Source: CAZEWZ01 sp964516765 (GTDB taxonomy: Bacteria > Bacteroidota > Bacteroidia > Flavobacteriales > UBA7430). From it: a stretch of DNA of 64,000 nt. Location: contig CAZEWZ010000001.1 of the NCBI GenBank assembly GCA_964516765.1, forward strand, positions 174,372 to 238,371. The letters run 5' to 3'. Position 1 is the stretch's first letter. Every line of letters starts with the position of its first letter. Below are positions 56,668 to 64,000 of the stretch, piece after piece. The position numbers and the translations under genes were made by a program. The notes below the pieces were generated by a model that did no database searches, was not told the DNA's origin, and worked only from the letters and a program-made list of their open reading frames with translations.

Positions 56668-57252
56668 ATGTCTGTACAAAATTTTTCCGATTCACAACTT
56701 GTTAGTTCCTATTTATCTGGCAACTCTCTATCTATAGAACATCTTATTTTACGATATAAAGACAAAGTTTTTTCTTTTATCATATCAAAAGTTAAGGATG
56801 TTGATTTGGCAAATGACCTTTTTCAAGATATTTTCATGAAGGTAATTGATAAACTTCGTGAGGGTAAGTATAACGAAGAAGGGAAGTTTGTTTCTTGGGT
56901 GATGCGAATTTCTCATAATATGATTATGGATCATTTTAGGAAGGCTGCACGAAACCGTATGGTTAGGTCGACAGATGATTTTGATATATTTAATCTTTTA
57001 GGTCATGAGAAAGAGTGTGTAGACGAGCATCTTTTTAATGCGCAAGTAGTTAAAGATTTAAATGTTTTGATTAGTCATTTGTCTCAGGACCAAAAAGAGG
57101 TGTTAGAGATGCGGTATTTCTCTTCGATGACTTTTAAAGAGATTTCTGAAGAATCGGGAATTAGTATTAATACTGCGCTGGGAAGAATGAGATATGCAAT
57201 AATGAATCTACGCAAGCTTCAGAAAAAGCATAAAATTTATTTGTCTGCATAA
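56668..57252 (+). CDS. Sigma-70 family RNA polymerase sigma factor (ECF-like)
   Basis: 194 residues. Region 2 about 20-90 (LILRYKDKVFSFIISKVKD; ANDLFQDIFMKVID; FVSWVMRISHNMIMDHFRK), region 4 about 130-185 (LSQDQKEVLEMRYFSSMTFKEI and SINTALGRMRYAIMNL). There is no region 3, so it is of the ECF type. No anti-sigma gene is adjacent. It likely controls a stress or envelope response, but the sequence does not say which. Confidence 0.92.
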   Translation: MSVQNFSDSQLVSSYLSGNSLSIEHLILRYKDKVFSFIISKVKDVDLANDLFQDIFMKVIDKLREGKYNEEGKFVSWVMRISHNMIMDHFRKAARNRMVRSTDDFDIFNLLGHEKECVDEHLFNAQVVKDLNVLISHLSQDQKEVLEMRYFSSMTFKEISEESGISINTALGRMRYAIMNLRKLQKKHKIYLSA

Positions 57253-57297
57253 TATTTATCTATCTGAGTCGTTATATCAGAAACTAGATATTTGTAT

Positions 57298-57474
57298 ATG
57301 ACTAAAATTTCTACCCTAAATGACAGATTTCGGCTCTCAGATTTCAAAAAACATACTTGCAAAAAAATATATGGTCCCTCTAAAATAGCTTTGGTCTGTG
57401 TTTTGAATTACGCGAAATCTTCTAAATCTGTAAAGAGTAAATTCTTAGGTTCTTTTGTTGTTGTAAACAATTGA
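57298..57474 (+). CDS. 58-residue basic protein, function unknown
   Basis: ATG at 57298 (a TTG at 57292 is less likely). Residues include RFRLSDFKKHTCKKIYGPSK and ALVCVLNYAKSSKSVKS, ending LGSFVVVNN. It follows the sigma factor gene by 45 bp and is followed by a strong terminator, so it may share the sigma transcript. I recall short Bacteroidota proteins with YGPSK...VLNYA blocks, unconfirmed. Confidence 0.6.
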   Translation: MTKISTLNDRFRLSDFKKHTCKKIYGPSKIALVCVLNYAKSSKSVKSKFLGSFVVVNN

Positions 57475-57506
57475 TTCATAAGCTTTGGCTTTTTGTTGAT
57501 AAGTAC

Positions 57507-57543
57507 TGCCTTGTTTGATTCAATCAGATGAGGCATTTTTTTT
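57507..57543 (+). terminator. Strong hairpin terminator after the small basic-protein gene
   Basis: TGCCTTGTTTGATT pairs nearly end to end with AATCAGATGAGGCA (several G-T wobbles), then eight T. Bases 57253-57297 hold nothing else of note. Confidence 0.85.
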
Positions 57544-57569
57544 ATTTTTGATTAACCAAAATTAGATAC

Positions 57570-58028
57570 ATGATAATTTTAAAGAAAGGGGATAAGGCTC
57601 CGGAATTTAGTGCCTTAGACGAATATGAAAAATCAGTTTCTTTGACAGATTTTTTAGGCAAAAAAGTAATTTTATATTTTTATCCAAAAGACATGACTCC
57701 CGGATGTACTTTAGAGTCATGTAACTTAGGAGAAAATTATGAACTTCTTTTAGAAAAAGGATTTGTCGTTTTAGGAGTAAGCCCAGACTCTTCTGAATCT
57801 CATCAAAAGTTTATCGGCAAGTACAATTTGCCTTTTCATCTTATTGCCGATGTCAATAAAGAGCTTATTCAGGCCTATGGAGTATGGGGTCCTAAGAAAT
57901 TTATGGGCAAAGAATATGAAGGGGTAAACAGAACTACTTTCGTTATAAGTGAAAATGGCCTTATTGATAGAATTTTTGATAAAGTCAAGACTAAAGATCA
58001 TACACAGCAAATATTAGATACATATTAA
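57570..58028 (+). CDS. bcp: Thioredoxin-dependent peroxiredoxin, Bcp/PrxQ type
   Basis: 152 residues. Reduces peroxides with thioredoxin. Peroxidatic Cys46 (DMTPGCT) and resolving Cys51 (LESC) are five residues apart, typical of the alpha2-type PrxQ. N-terminal KKGDKAPEFSALDEY and the YGVWGPKKFMGKEYEGVNRT segment (in part) match. 70 bp before recA. Confidence 0.95.
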   Translation: MIILKKGDKAPEFSALDEYEKSVSLTDFLGKKVILYFYPKDMTPGCTLESCNLGENYELLLEKGFVVLGVSPDSSESHQKFIGKYNLPFHLIADVNKELIQAYGVWGPKKFMGKEYEGVNRTTFVISENGLIDRIFDKVKTKDHTQQILDTY

Positions 58029-58097
58029 TATCATTGTGACACAAATTGACTCTAAGTAATTGTTTTTTTGTCAAATAAATAAATTAATGAGAAAATT

Positions 58098-59096
58098 ATG
58101 GATAAGGAAAGAGAAGCTAAATTAAAAGCACTTCAACTTACAATGGACAAGTTAGAGAAAACATATGGCAAAGGTGCTGTCATGAAAATGAGTGATGCTC
58201 CAGCAGAGGACATTGCTAGTATTTCTTCTGGGTCTTTAGGTTTAGATTTAGCATTGGGAATTGGAGGTTACCCAAAAGGAAGGGTAGTAGAAATATACGG
58301 CCCAGAATCTTCTGGAAAGACGACTTTAGCTATTCATGCGATTGCCGAAGCGCAGAAAAATGGAGGTATCGCAGCATTTATTGATGCAGAACATGCATTT
58401 GATCGTTTTTATGCCGAAAATTTAGGAGTGAACATAGATGAGCTTATTATTGCTCAACCTGATTCAGGTGAGCAAGCTTTGGAGATTACGGATAACTTAA
58501 TTCGTTCTGGAGCTGTTGATATTATTGTTATTGATTCCGTGGCTGCCCTGACTCCAAAAAGTGAAATAGAAGGCGAAATGGGAGATTCTAAAATGGGTCT
58601 TCATGCGCGTTTAATGTCTCAAGCGCTCAGAAAGTTAACAGCATCTATATCCAAGACTGGGTGTACTTGTATGTTTATTAATCAATTAAGGGAGAAAATT
58701 GGCGTAATGTTTGGTAATCCAGAGACTACTACAGGTGGGAATGCATTGAAGTTTTATGCTTCTGTCCGTTTAGATATTCGACGAAGTACGCAATTAAAAG
58801 ATGGAGATATTGTGATTGGAAATCGAACCCGAGTGAAAGTAGTTAAGAATAAAGTAGCCCCGCCTTTCCGTAAAGCAGAATTTGATATAATGTACGGCCA
58901 AGGCGTGTCTAAGGTTGGTGAGATTGTTGATTTAGGTGTAGAGTATGGTGTTGTCAATAAAAGTGGATCATGGTTCAGTTATGGAGACACGAAACTTGGA
59001 CAAGGTCGAGATGCTGTGAAACGTTTGCTTATAGATAACATAGAGCTAGCGGATGAGTTGGAAACTAAAATAGTTGAACAAATTCAGTCTAATTAA
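58098..59096 (+). CDS. recA: Recombinase RecA
   Basis: 332 residues. RecA forms filaments on single-stranded DNA for homologous recombination and SOS signalling. Walker A GPESSGKTT (68-76), VIDSVAALTPKSEIEGEMGD-region (loop L1), and INQLREKIGVMFGNPETTTGG-region (loop L2) are intact. The C-terminal acidic tail is short. No LexA-type box is recognised. Confidence 0.99.
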   Translation: MDKEREAKLKALQLTMDKLEKTYGKGAVMKMSDAPAEDIASISSGSLGLDLALGIGGYPKGRVVEIYGPESSGKTTLAIHAIAEAQKNGGIAAFIDAEHAFDRFYAENLGVNIDELIIAQPDSGEQALEITDNLIRSGAVDIIVIDSVAALTPKSEIEGEMGDSKMGLHARLMSQALRKLTASISKTGCTCMFINQLREKIGVMFGNPETTTGGNALKFYASVRLDIRRSTQLKDGDIVIGNRTRVKVVKNKVAPPFRKAEFDIMYGQGVSKVGEIVDLGVEYGVVNKSGSWFSYGDTKLGQGRDAVKRLLIDNIELADELETKIVEQIQSN

Positions 59097-59115
59097 TTTC
59101 ATTCTTTGGCAAATA

Positions 59116-60144
59116 ATGTTACAAACTAAATTTTTTCCTGTATTTGCTTTTAGTCTGATGTTTTGTTGTTGTCAGAATAGTAATAATGGCATAGTAATAC
59201 CTGTTGAAGTTGATACTTCAATTATTCTGGGTAAGAAGATTGATTCTATCTCTACTTTGATTCTATCAGATAGTTTAGATGCAGATTTATATTTTCAGAG
59301 AGCGGAGCTATATCTCAAAGAGAATTCATTGAGTTTAGGTTCTGCTGATCTAGAAAAGTCAGTAGAATTAAATCCTAAAAACGCTAAATATTGGTTTAAG
59401 TTGGGGGTGTTAAATTTTTCTAAACAAGAAACAAGGGCTGCTAGAGATTGTTGGATCACCTGTTCAAATCTTGATTCTAGAAATATTGATTGTAGACTCA
59501 ATCTGGCAGAAATGTTTTTAGCTGTTGGAGAATTAAAAAAAGGTCAAAATCGCTTAAACGAAATTTTAGCTTTTGATCCAAAAAATTCTTATGCACTTTA
59601 TCTAACTGGCAATTTTGCTTTAATGAGACAGGATACAACTAAAGCGATTAAGTATATGCAATCGGCTATTAACGAAAATCAAGAACTTTTTAAGGCTTAT
59701 GACCAACTAGGTGTGCTTTATTCCTCTAAAAAAGATTTTTTAGCTATTGATTATTTCAATTCTGCGCTTCGATTGAAGCCCAATAATTTTGATGTACATT
59801 ATAAGGTAGCCATATTTTACCAGAAAATGGGTTTTTTTGATGAAGCTACTCAAGCATACCTTCGCGTTTTAGAATATAATGCTTCTCACGAACTATCTTT
59901 ACACAATTTAGGAGCGATTGGGGTATTTACAAAGGATTACCACAGTGCCAAAAAGTACTTTTCGATGGCCATTAGTCAGAATACTTCCTTTCTAGAAGCT
60001 TATTTTGGAAGGGCATATACTTATGAGTTGATGGGTGACTTTTTGAGATCGGAATCAGATTATAGAACTAGTTTAATGCTTGATCCCGCATACCTTCCCT
60101 CCATAGAAGGTTTATCTAGAATAAAAGCTGCAAATCTAGATTAG
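59116..60144 (+). CDS. TPR-repeat lipoprotein-like protein
   Basis: 342 residues from the ATG at 59116; a TTG at 59074 overlapping recA is rejected. A hydrophobic N-terminus ends in three cysteines (LMFCCCQNS), suggesting a lipoprotein signal, though the lipobox is not exact. At least six TPR-like units follow (for example AKYWFKLGVLNFSKQETRAA; KAYDQLGVLYSSKKDFLAID; HNLGAIGVFTKDYHSAKKYF). Probably a protein-protein scaffold at the envelope. It lies 19 bp after recA on the same strand. Confidence 0.85.
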   Translation: MLQTKFFPVFAFSLMFCCCQNSNNGIVIPVEVDTSIILGKKIDSISTLILSDSLDADLYFQRAELYLKENSLSLGSADLEKSVELNPKNAKYWFKLGVLNFSKQETRAARDCWITCSNLDSRNIDCRLNLAEMFLAVGELKKGQNRLNEILAFDPKNSYALYLTGNFALMRQDTTKAIKYMQSAINENQELFKAYDQLGVLYSSKKDFLAIDYFNSALRLKPNNFDVHYKVAIFYQKMGFFDEATQAYLRVLEYNASHELSLHNLGAIGVFTKDYHSAKKYFSMAISQNTSFLEAYFGRAYTYELMGDFLRSESDYRTSLMLDPAYLPSIEGLSRIKAANLD

Positions 60145-60169
60145 CTGATTTATGTATATTTTATAAAAC

Positions 60170-60199
60170 AAAAAAAGGAACCCAAAGGGCTCCTTTTTT
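60170..60199. terminator. Bidirectional terminator between the TPR gene and rplT
   Basis: AAAAAAAGGA-A-CCC pairs with GGG-C-TCCTTTTTT over an AAA loop. T-runs follow on both strands, serving both convergent genes. Confidence 0.85.
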
Positions 60200-60217
60200 A
60201 CATATTTAGGAAAGTTT

Positions 60218-60562
60218 TCATTTTACTTTGTCTACAATAGCTTTGAAGGCTTCTGGATGATTCATTGCCAGGTCGGCTAGAACTTTTCTATTTAATTGGA
60301 TGTTGTTTTTATGAACAGCTCCAATAAATTGGGAATATGACATTCCATAAAGACGTGCACCTGCATTGATTCTTTGAATCCACAAAGATCTAAAGTTTCT
60401 TTTCTTTACTTTTCTGTCTCGGTAAGCATAAAGCAAACCCTTTTCAACAGCATTTTTCGCTACTGTCCAAACGTTTTTTCTTCTTCCAAAGTAACCTTTG
60501 GCTAGTTTAATGACTTTTTTTCGACGTGCTTTTGACGCGACATGATTTACTGATCTAGGCAT
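60218..60562 (-). CDS. rplT: 50S ribosomal protein bL20
   Basis: 114 residues. bL20 is needed for 50S assembly and represses its own operon in other bacteria by binding an mRNA mimic of its rRNA site. PRSVNHVASKARRKKVIKLA and RNFRSLWIQRINAGARLYGM are diagnostic. Confidence 0.99.
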   Translation of the reverse strand: MPRSVNHVASKARRKKVIKLAKGYFGRRKNVWTVAKNAVEKGLLYAYRDRKVKKRNFRSLWIQRINAGARLYGMSYSQFIGAVHKNNIQLNRKVLADLAMNHPEAFKAIVDKVK

Positions 60563-60642
60563 ATTATTTAATTTTTTTGTAGGCAGCGGTTTTTTTTAAA
60601 AAAAACTCTTTAGGCTGAATACAGGGTTAATTAATAAACTCT

Positions 60643-60665
60643 AATTGTGCGTTACATGCACAATT
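60643..60665 (-). promoter_or_regulatory. 8-bp perfect hairpin overlapping the end of rpmI
   Basis: AATTGTGC at 60643-60650 and GCACAATT at 60658-60665 pair over a 7-nt loop that holds the rpmI stop codon. No T-run follows on the coding strand, so it is not a standard terminator. It lies 80 nt before rplT and might shield mRNA or bind a regulator. Confidence 0.5.
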
Positions 60666-60846
60666 GTTGTTTGATATTGGGTACATCTGCATCGTGAACC
60701 AAACCTGTTTTGGTGAGGTTTCGCTTTTGTTTTGTCGACTTCTTGGTGAGAATGTGACTTTTAAAAGCGTGCTTTCTTTTTATTTTACCAGTTCCCGTAA
60801 GCTTAAATCGCTTTTTAGCACTGGATTTTGTTTTCATTTTTGGCAT
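60652..60846 (-). CDS. rpmI: 50S ribosomal protein bL35
   Basis: 64 residues. PKMKTKSSAKKRFKLTGTGK at the start (first 20) and the KIKRKHAFKSHILTKKSTKQ block are typical. It lies between infC and rplT. Confidence 0.99.
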   Translation of the reverse strand: MPKMKTKSSAKKRFKLTGTGKIKRKHAFKSHILTKKSTKQKRNLTKTGLVHDADVPNIKQQLCM

Positions 60847-60881
60847 GATTTTATCCTCTTTATTTCCTAAATATGAATTTG

Positions 60882-61439
60882 TTACTTCTTTTTTGGGCTG
60901 ATAAACATAATCATTCGCTTACCTTCCAGTTTTGGCAATTGCTCTACCTTTCCAATTTCTTCTAATTCTTGGGCAAAGCGCAATAATAAAATTTCACCTT
61001 TGTCTTTAAATAAGATAGAACGGCCTTTAAAAAAAACAAATGCTTTTAGTTTTGCTCCATCTGACAAGAATTTCTTGGCATGGTTTAATTTAAAATCAAA
61101 ATCATGCTCGTCCGTGTTAGGACCAAATCGAATTTCTTTAATGACTACTTTCGAAGCCTTAGATTTCATTTCTTTTTGACGCATCTTTTGTTCATACAAG
61201 AACTTGTTGTAGTCGACAATTCGGCATACAGGTGGATTTGCCTTTGCGGCAATTTCGACAAGATCTAGTCCCATTTCATCCGCCATTTCAATGGCTTTAC
61301 GAGTAGGGTATACTCCTTCTTCTATTCCTTCACCTGGAGTTAATCTAACTTCAAGTGCCTTGATAGATCTGTTTATATTGTGTGCATTTTCTCTTAAGAC
61401 ACGACCAGGTCCTCGACTTCTTCTTCTTCTAATTGCTAT
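60882..61439 (-). CDS. infC: Translation initiation factor IF-3, non-canonical start codon
   Basis: The first ATG in frame (61286) would give 134 residues and delete most of the N-terminal domain. The frame is open further up to a TAG at 61452-61454, and reading from 61439 adds AIRRRRSRGPGRV and INRSIKALEVRLTPGEG, which match IF-3. That stretch has no ATG, GTG, TTG or CTG; ATA at 61439 or ATT at 61433 are the only fitting starts. An AGGAG lies 9 nt before the ATA, an unusual Shine-Dalgarno for this phylum. I take ATA (185 residues); ATT is possible. Known E. coli infC uses ATT for autoregulation. Downstream blocks: LDLVEIAAKANPPVCRIVDY, IRFGPNTDEHDFDFK and KGRSILFKDKGE. Confidence 0.88.
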   Translation of the reverse strand: MAIRRRRSRGPGRVLRENAHNINRSIKALEVRLTPGEGIEEGVYPTRKAIEMADEMGLDLVEIAAKANPPVCRIVDYNKFLYEQKMRQKEMKSKASKVVIKEIRFGPNTDEHDFDFKLNHAKKFLSDGAKLKAFVFFKGRSILFKDKGEILLLRFAQELEEIGKVEQLPKLEGKRMIMFISPKKK

Positions 61440-61463
61440 AGCTTGTTTCTCCTATACTTTAGA

Positions 61464-63410
61464 TTATACAATAAATTCGTCAATATTTTCTTTTATTTCT
61501 TTGTTTACAATGGCTATAAACTCTTTTACATTCATAGTACCTAAATCTACACCACCGTGTCTTCTTACGGACACTTTACTTTCTTGAGACTCTCTTTCAC
61601 CTACGATAAGCATGAATGGTATTTTTCTTACTTCAGCATCTCGAATTTTCCTTCCAGTTTTTTCACTGCGTTCATCAATGTCGGCGCGAATATCGGAAAT
61701 TTTAAGCGAATTTAAAACTTCCTTGCTATATTCCATGAATTTATCGCTAATCGGAAGTATACAAACTTGATCGGGTGTAAGCCAAAGAGGGAATTCCCCC
61801 CCACAATGCTCTAATAATAATGCTACAAATCTTTCCATAGAGCCAAATGGGGCACGATGAATCATTACAGGTCTGTGTTTTTTGTTATCTGCTCCAGTAT
61901 ATTCTAATTCAAATCGCTCTGGTAAATTGTAATCTACTTGAATCGTCCCCAATTGCCATGATCGACCTAATGCATCTTTCACCAAAAAGTCTAGTTTAGG
62001 CCCGTAAAATGCAGCTTCTCCATATTCTACAATCGTTTTAAGCCCTTTTTTGTCTGCAGAATTGATGATTGCATTTTGTGCAAGATTCCAATTAGAATCG
62101 GAACCAATATATTTTGTTAACTCTATTTTATCGCGGAGAGATACTTGAGCTGTGAAGTTCTCAAATCCTAACGCTTTGAATACATACAGAACAAGATCAA
62201 TTACTTTTTCAAACTCTTCTTGAACTTGGTCTGGTCTAACAAATAAGTGTGCATCATCTTGAGTAAATGCTCGAACTCGAGTTAGACCGTGAAGTTCTCC
62301 ACTTTGTTCATAGCGATAAACTGTCCCGAATTCAGCATATCTTACTGGAAGATCCTTGTATGATCGGGGTTTGCTTTTATAAATTTCACAGTGGTGAGGG
62401 CAATTCATCGGTTTTAGGAAAAATTCTTCGCCATCGTTTGGAGTTTTGATTGGTTGAAATGAATCTTCTCCGTATTTTTCATAGTGTCCAGAACAGATAT
62501 ATAAATCTTTGTGTGCAATGTGGGGTGTTATTACAGGCTCATATCCGGCAATCATTTGGGCTTTTTTCAGGAAGTTTTCAAGTCTTTCTCTAAGCTCTGC
62601 CCCTTTAGGTAGCCACAAGGGTAGTCCTTGACCTACTTTTTGAGAAAAGGTAAACAATTCCATTTCTTTTCCTAGCTTTCGATGATCTCTTTTTTTTGCC
62701 TCCTCCAATATTTCAAGATATTCCGTCAATTCTTTATTTTTAGGGAAAGCAATGCCATAAATTCTTGTAAGTTGCTTGTTTTTCTCGTTCCCTCGCCAAT
62801 AAGCTCCAGCAGTACTGAGAAGTTTTATAGCTTTTATAAATCCAGTGTGAGGGATATGGGGACCTCTACATAAATCTGTAAACTTTCCTTGCTTGTAGAA
62901 TGATATGGTTCCCTCATCTAGGGTGCGGATTAATTCTAATTTGTAAGGATCTTTTTTTTCTGTAAAGTAGGCAAGAGCGTCTAATTTAGAAATATTGATG
63001 CGTTCAAAAGTGTTTTTTTCTCTGGCTAATTCAATCATCTTTTTTTCCACTTTTGGAAAGTCATCTGATGAGAAATTATGTTTTCCAAAGTCTATATCAT
63101 AGTAAAATCCTTTTTCAATAGGTGGACCAATTGCTAGTTTAATATTTGGGTAAAGAGCTTCTAGGGCTTCAGCTAAAAGATGTGCAGTTGAATGCCAAAG
63201 CGTATTTTTACCAAGTTCATCGTTCCAAGTGAGAAGTTTAAGAGAAGCATTGGATGGAATGCTGCGGTTTGCATCCCAAACTTCGCCATTGACCTCAGCG
63301 GCTAAAACATTTCGAGCTAAACCACTACTTATACCTTCAGCTACCTGCATAGCGCTGATATTTGTTTCGTATTTCTTTATTGTTCCATCAGGTAGAGTGA
63401 TATCAATCAT
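61464..63410 (-). CDS. thrS: Threonyl-tRNA synthetase
   Basis: 648 residues. TGS domain at the N-terminus (MIDITLPDGTIKKYE), the second additional (editing) domain with HSTAHLLAEALEALYPNIKL-region, then the class II core with zinc-site PMNCPHHCEIYKSK and the RVRAFTQDDAHLFVR motif; anticodon domain at the end. First gene of thrS-infC-rpmI-rplT. Its stop codon lies about 25 bp before the infC start. Confidence 0.98.
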   Translation of the reverse strand: MIDITLPDGTIKKYETNISAMQVAEGISSGLARNVLAAEVNGEVWDANRSIPSNASLKLLTWNDELGKNTLWHSTAHLLAEALEALYPNIKLAIGPPIEKGFYYDIDFGKHNFSSDDFPKVEKKMIELAREKNTFERINISKLDALAYFTEKKDPYKLELIRTLDEGTISFYKQGKFTDLCRGPHIPHTGFIKAIKLLSTAGAYWRGNEKNKQLTRIYGIAFPKNKELTEYLEILEEAKKRDHRKLGKEMELFTFSQKVGQGLPLWLPKGAELRERLENFLKKAQMIAGYEPVITPHIAHKDLYICSGHYEKYGEDSFQPIKTPNDGEEFFLKPMNCPHHCEIYKSKPRSYKDLPVRYAEFGTVYRYEQSGELHGLTRVRAFTQDDAHLFVRPDQVQEEFEKVIDLVLYVFKALGFENFTAQVSLRDKIELTKYIGSDSNWNLAQNAIINSADKKGLKTIVEYGEAAFYGPKLDFLVKDALGRSWQLGTIQVDYNLPERFELEYTGADNKKHRPVMIHRAPFGSMERFVALLLEHCGGEFPLWLTPDQVCILPISDKFMEYSKEVLNSLKISDIRADIDERSEKTGRKIRDAEVRKIPFMLIVGERESQESKVSVRRHGGVDLGTMNVKEFIAIVNKEIKENIDEFIV

Positions 63411-63747
63411 TTGCTCGTAATTGTTTTTTTTACTGCCAACAAATATAGTTTTTTTGTGTTTAATTATTCTAACAGATATGTTGATTGTTGCAAAAAGTAA
63501 TTTACTAGAATTTATTTCGGAATCCTCGAAATATTTGTGGGGATTATACTTCTAATTGTCTTTTTGAGATAATCAAATTTAATTACGAGATTTACTTGTG
63601 GGAGCTAATTTTTCATACTAGTACTAATATACTTCAACATAAATAGTGAATACACAAATTATCCTTCGAGTGTTTTAATTTTTTTTAATCGATTACAGTC
63701 TCAAACAATTAGTTTTTCGTTAATTTTTTTATATATTTATTTATTAT
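63411..63747. other. AT-rich spacer between thrS and the last gene
   Basis: No convincing ORF is seen on either strand. Apart from the thrS-side candidate promoter box and the terminator hairpin starting at 63748, I see no clear structure in it. Confidence 0.5.
63440..63447 (-). promoter_or_regulatory. Candidate -7 box (TATATTTG) of the thrS operon
   Basis: TAnnTTTG on the minus strand about 30 bp before the thrS ATG. A -33 TTTG is not seen. Confidence 0.45.
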
Positions 63748-63776
63748 TGGAGATACAGTTATCTCCATTTTTTTTT
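63748..63776 (+). terminator. Perfect hairpin plus T-run on the plus strand, with no plus-strand gene upstream
   Basis: TGGAGATA, CAGT loop, TATCTCCA, then nine T. It is a strong intrinsic terminator in the plus direction. The nearest upstream gene (thrS) is on the minus strand, so what this ends is unclear: a small RNA, or antisense transcripts. Confidence 0.75.
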
Positions 63777-63818
63777 AATGTTTGAACAAGGTAAACAGCC
63801 GTGTTTGAACAAAATTAT

Positions 63819-63826
63819 TATATTTG
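63819..63826 (+). promoter_or_regulatory. Candidate -7 box (TATATTTG) of the last gene
   Basis: TAnnTTTG 20 bp before the ATG at 63847, downstream of the hairpin terminator. No TTTG at the -33 spacing. A direct repeat of TGTTTGAACAA (63779-63789 and 63803-63813) flanks the -33 region. Confidence 0.5.
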
Positions 63827-63846
63827 CAAAAAAATAATCCTCCGTT

Positions 63847-64000
63847 ATGAAACTAAAAAGTTTACTCTCTTTAGCAATTTTATTTGTTCTAAAAACTAAT
63901 ATTGCTAACGCCCAAGATGGCAATCCGTGTGATTTACCCTCAGAATTTGTTGGAAACACTGGTTCCAATATGACCGTATTACTACAGTCTAGTTTTTTCA
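63847..64000 (+). CDS. Secreted repeat-family protein, N-terminal part (cut by window end)
   Basis: 51 complete codons before the window ends. A signal peptide (MKLKSLLSLAILFVL ... ANAQ, cleavage likely after ANA) is followed by PCDLPSEFVGNTGSNMTVLL. From memory, GNTGxNMTV opens the domain whose later half (SGLVVGSA, then WGDD) is seen at window bases 3-170. The last base and bases 1-2 of the window complete an in-frame codon. It is either the true start of the gene at 1-5681 or a paralogue. Confidence 0.8.
   Translation, partial: MKLKSLLSLAILFVLKTNIANAQDGNPCDLPSEFVGNTGSNMTVLLQSSFF

Overview
The window is AT-rich bacterial DNA that reads as Bacteroidota, probably a marine flavobacterium-like lineage; class and family cannot be fixed from the sequence alone. 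The evidence is: a secreted giant protein with a type IX secretion (T9SS) sorting tail; promoters of the TTTG-N19/20-TAnnTTTG type; almost no Shine-Dalgarno sequences before genes; the gene order rplQ-carA-eno-gltA behind the ribosomal cluster; a long SecA; and several small proteins that resemble Bacteroidota-only families (recalled from memory, not searched).

Layout. 1-5681: 3' part of a giant cysteine-repeat T9SS protein (about 50 GC...SC units by hand count). 5682-7808: sparse region with two tiny ORFs, a nitroreductase gene, several inverted repeats and a possible decayed gene. 7723-25443: str-S10-spc-alpha supercluster from rpsL to rplQ, including fusA, secY, map, infA, rpmJ and rpoA, behind one well-formed promoter. 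25471-29253: terminator-like hairpin, then carA, eno and gltA. 29355-33938: tightly packed ABC exporter pair, Ppx/GppA phosphatase, a sigma54-type response regulator with no DNA-binding domain, and an acidic small protein. 33954-35886 (minus): a 6-pyruvoyl-tetrahydropterin-synthase-like gene, folE and fabD. 36022-44400: futalosine-pathway menaquinone genes mqnB-mqnD, a DUF255 protein, hldD, an ABC-F protein, a degenerate-looking methyltransferase relative, a LolD-like ATPase and a cob(I)alamin adenosyltransferase. 44475-48160: DUF2795 protein and secA. 48225-49994 (minus): rho with a 14-Asn tract. 50222-53699: DUF4293 protein, a phosphodiesterase (minus), truA and an MsbA-like ABC exporter. 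53706-56495 (minus): uvrA. 56668-60144: sigma factor, small protein, bcp-type peroxiredoxin, recA and a TPR protein. 60218-63410 (minus): thrS-infC-rpmI-rplT, with infC lacking any ATG/GTG/TTG start that would give a full-length protein. 63847-64000: 5' end of a secreted protein.

Most genes are core housekeeping: translation, protein export (SecY, SecA), transcription (RpoA, Rho, a sigma factor), central carbon metabolism and DNA repair (UvrA, RecA). The accessory signal is at the two ends. The truncated gene at the right edge (signal peptide, then the start of a GNTGSNMTV-type domain) and the truncated frame at the left edge (the rest of what looks like the same domain) join exactly in frame when the window ends are abutted. 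Either the sequence is a circular or circularised molecule or contig, or two paralogues of one family happen to be cut at matching points.

I saw no tRNA, rRNA, CRISPR array, insertion sequence or prophage. No wholly new multi-gene system is evident. The most unusual items are the giant repeat protein and its end-join, the non-canonical infC start, the GAFTSA response regulator without a DNA-binding domain, the methyltransferase relative without a SAM-binding loop, the hairpin just ahead of carA, and an orphan plus-strand terminator near the right edge.
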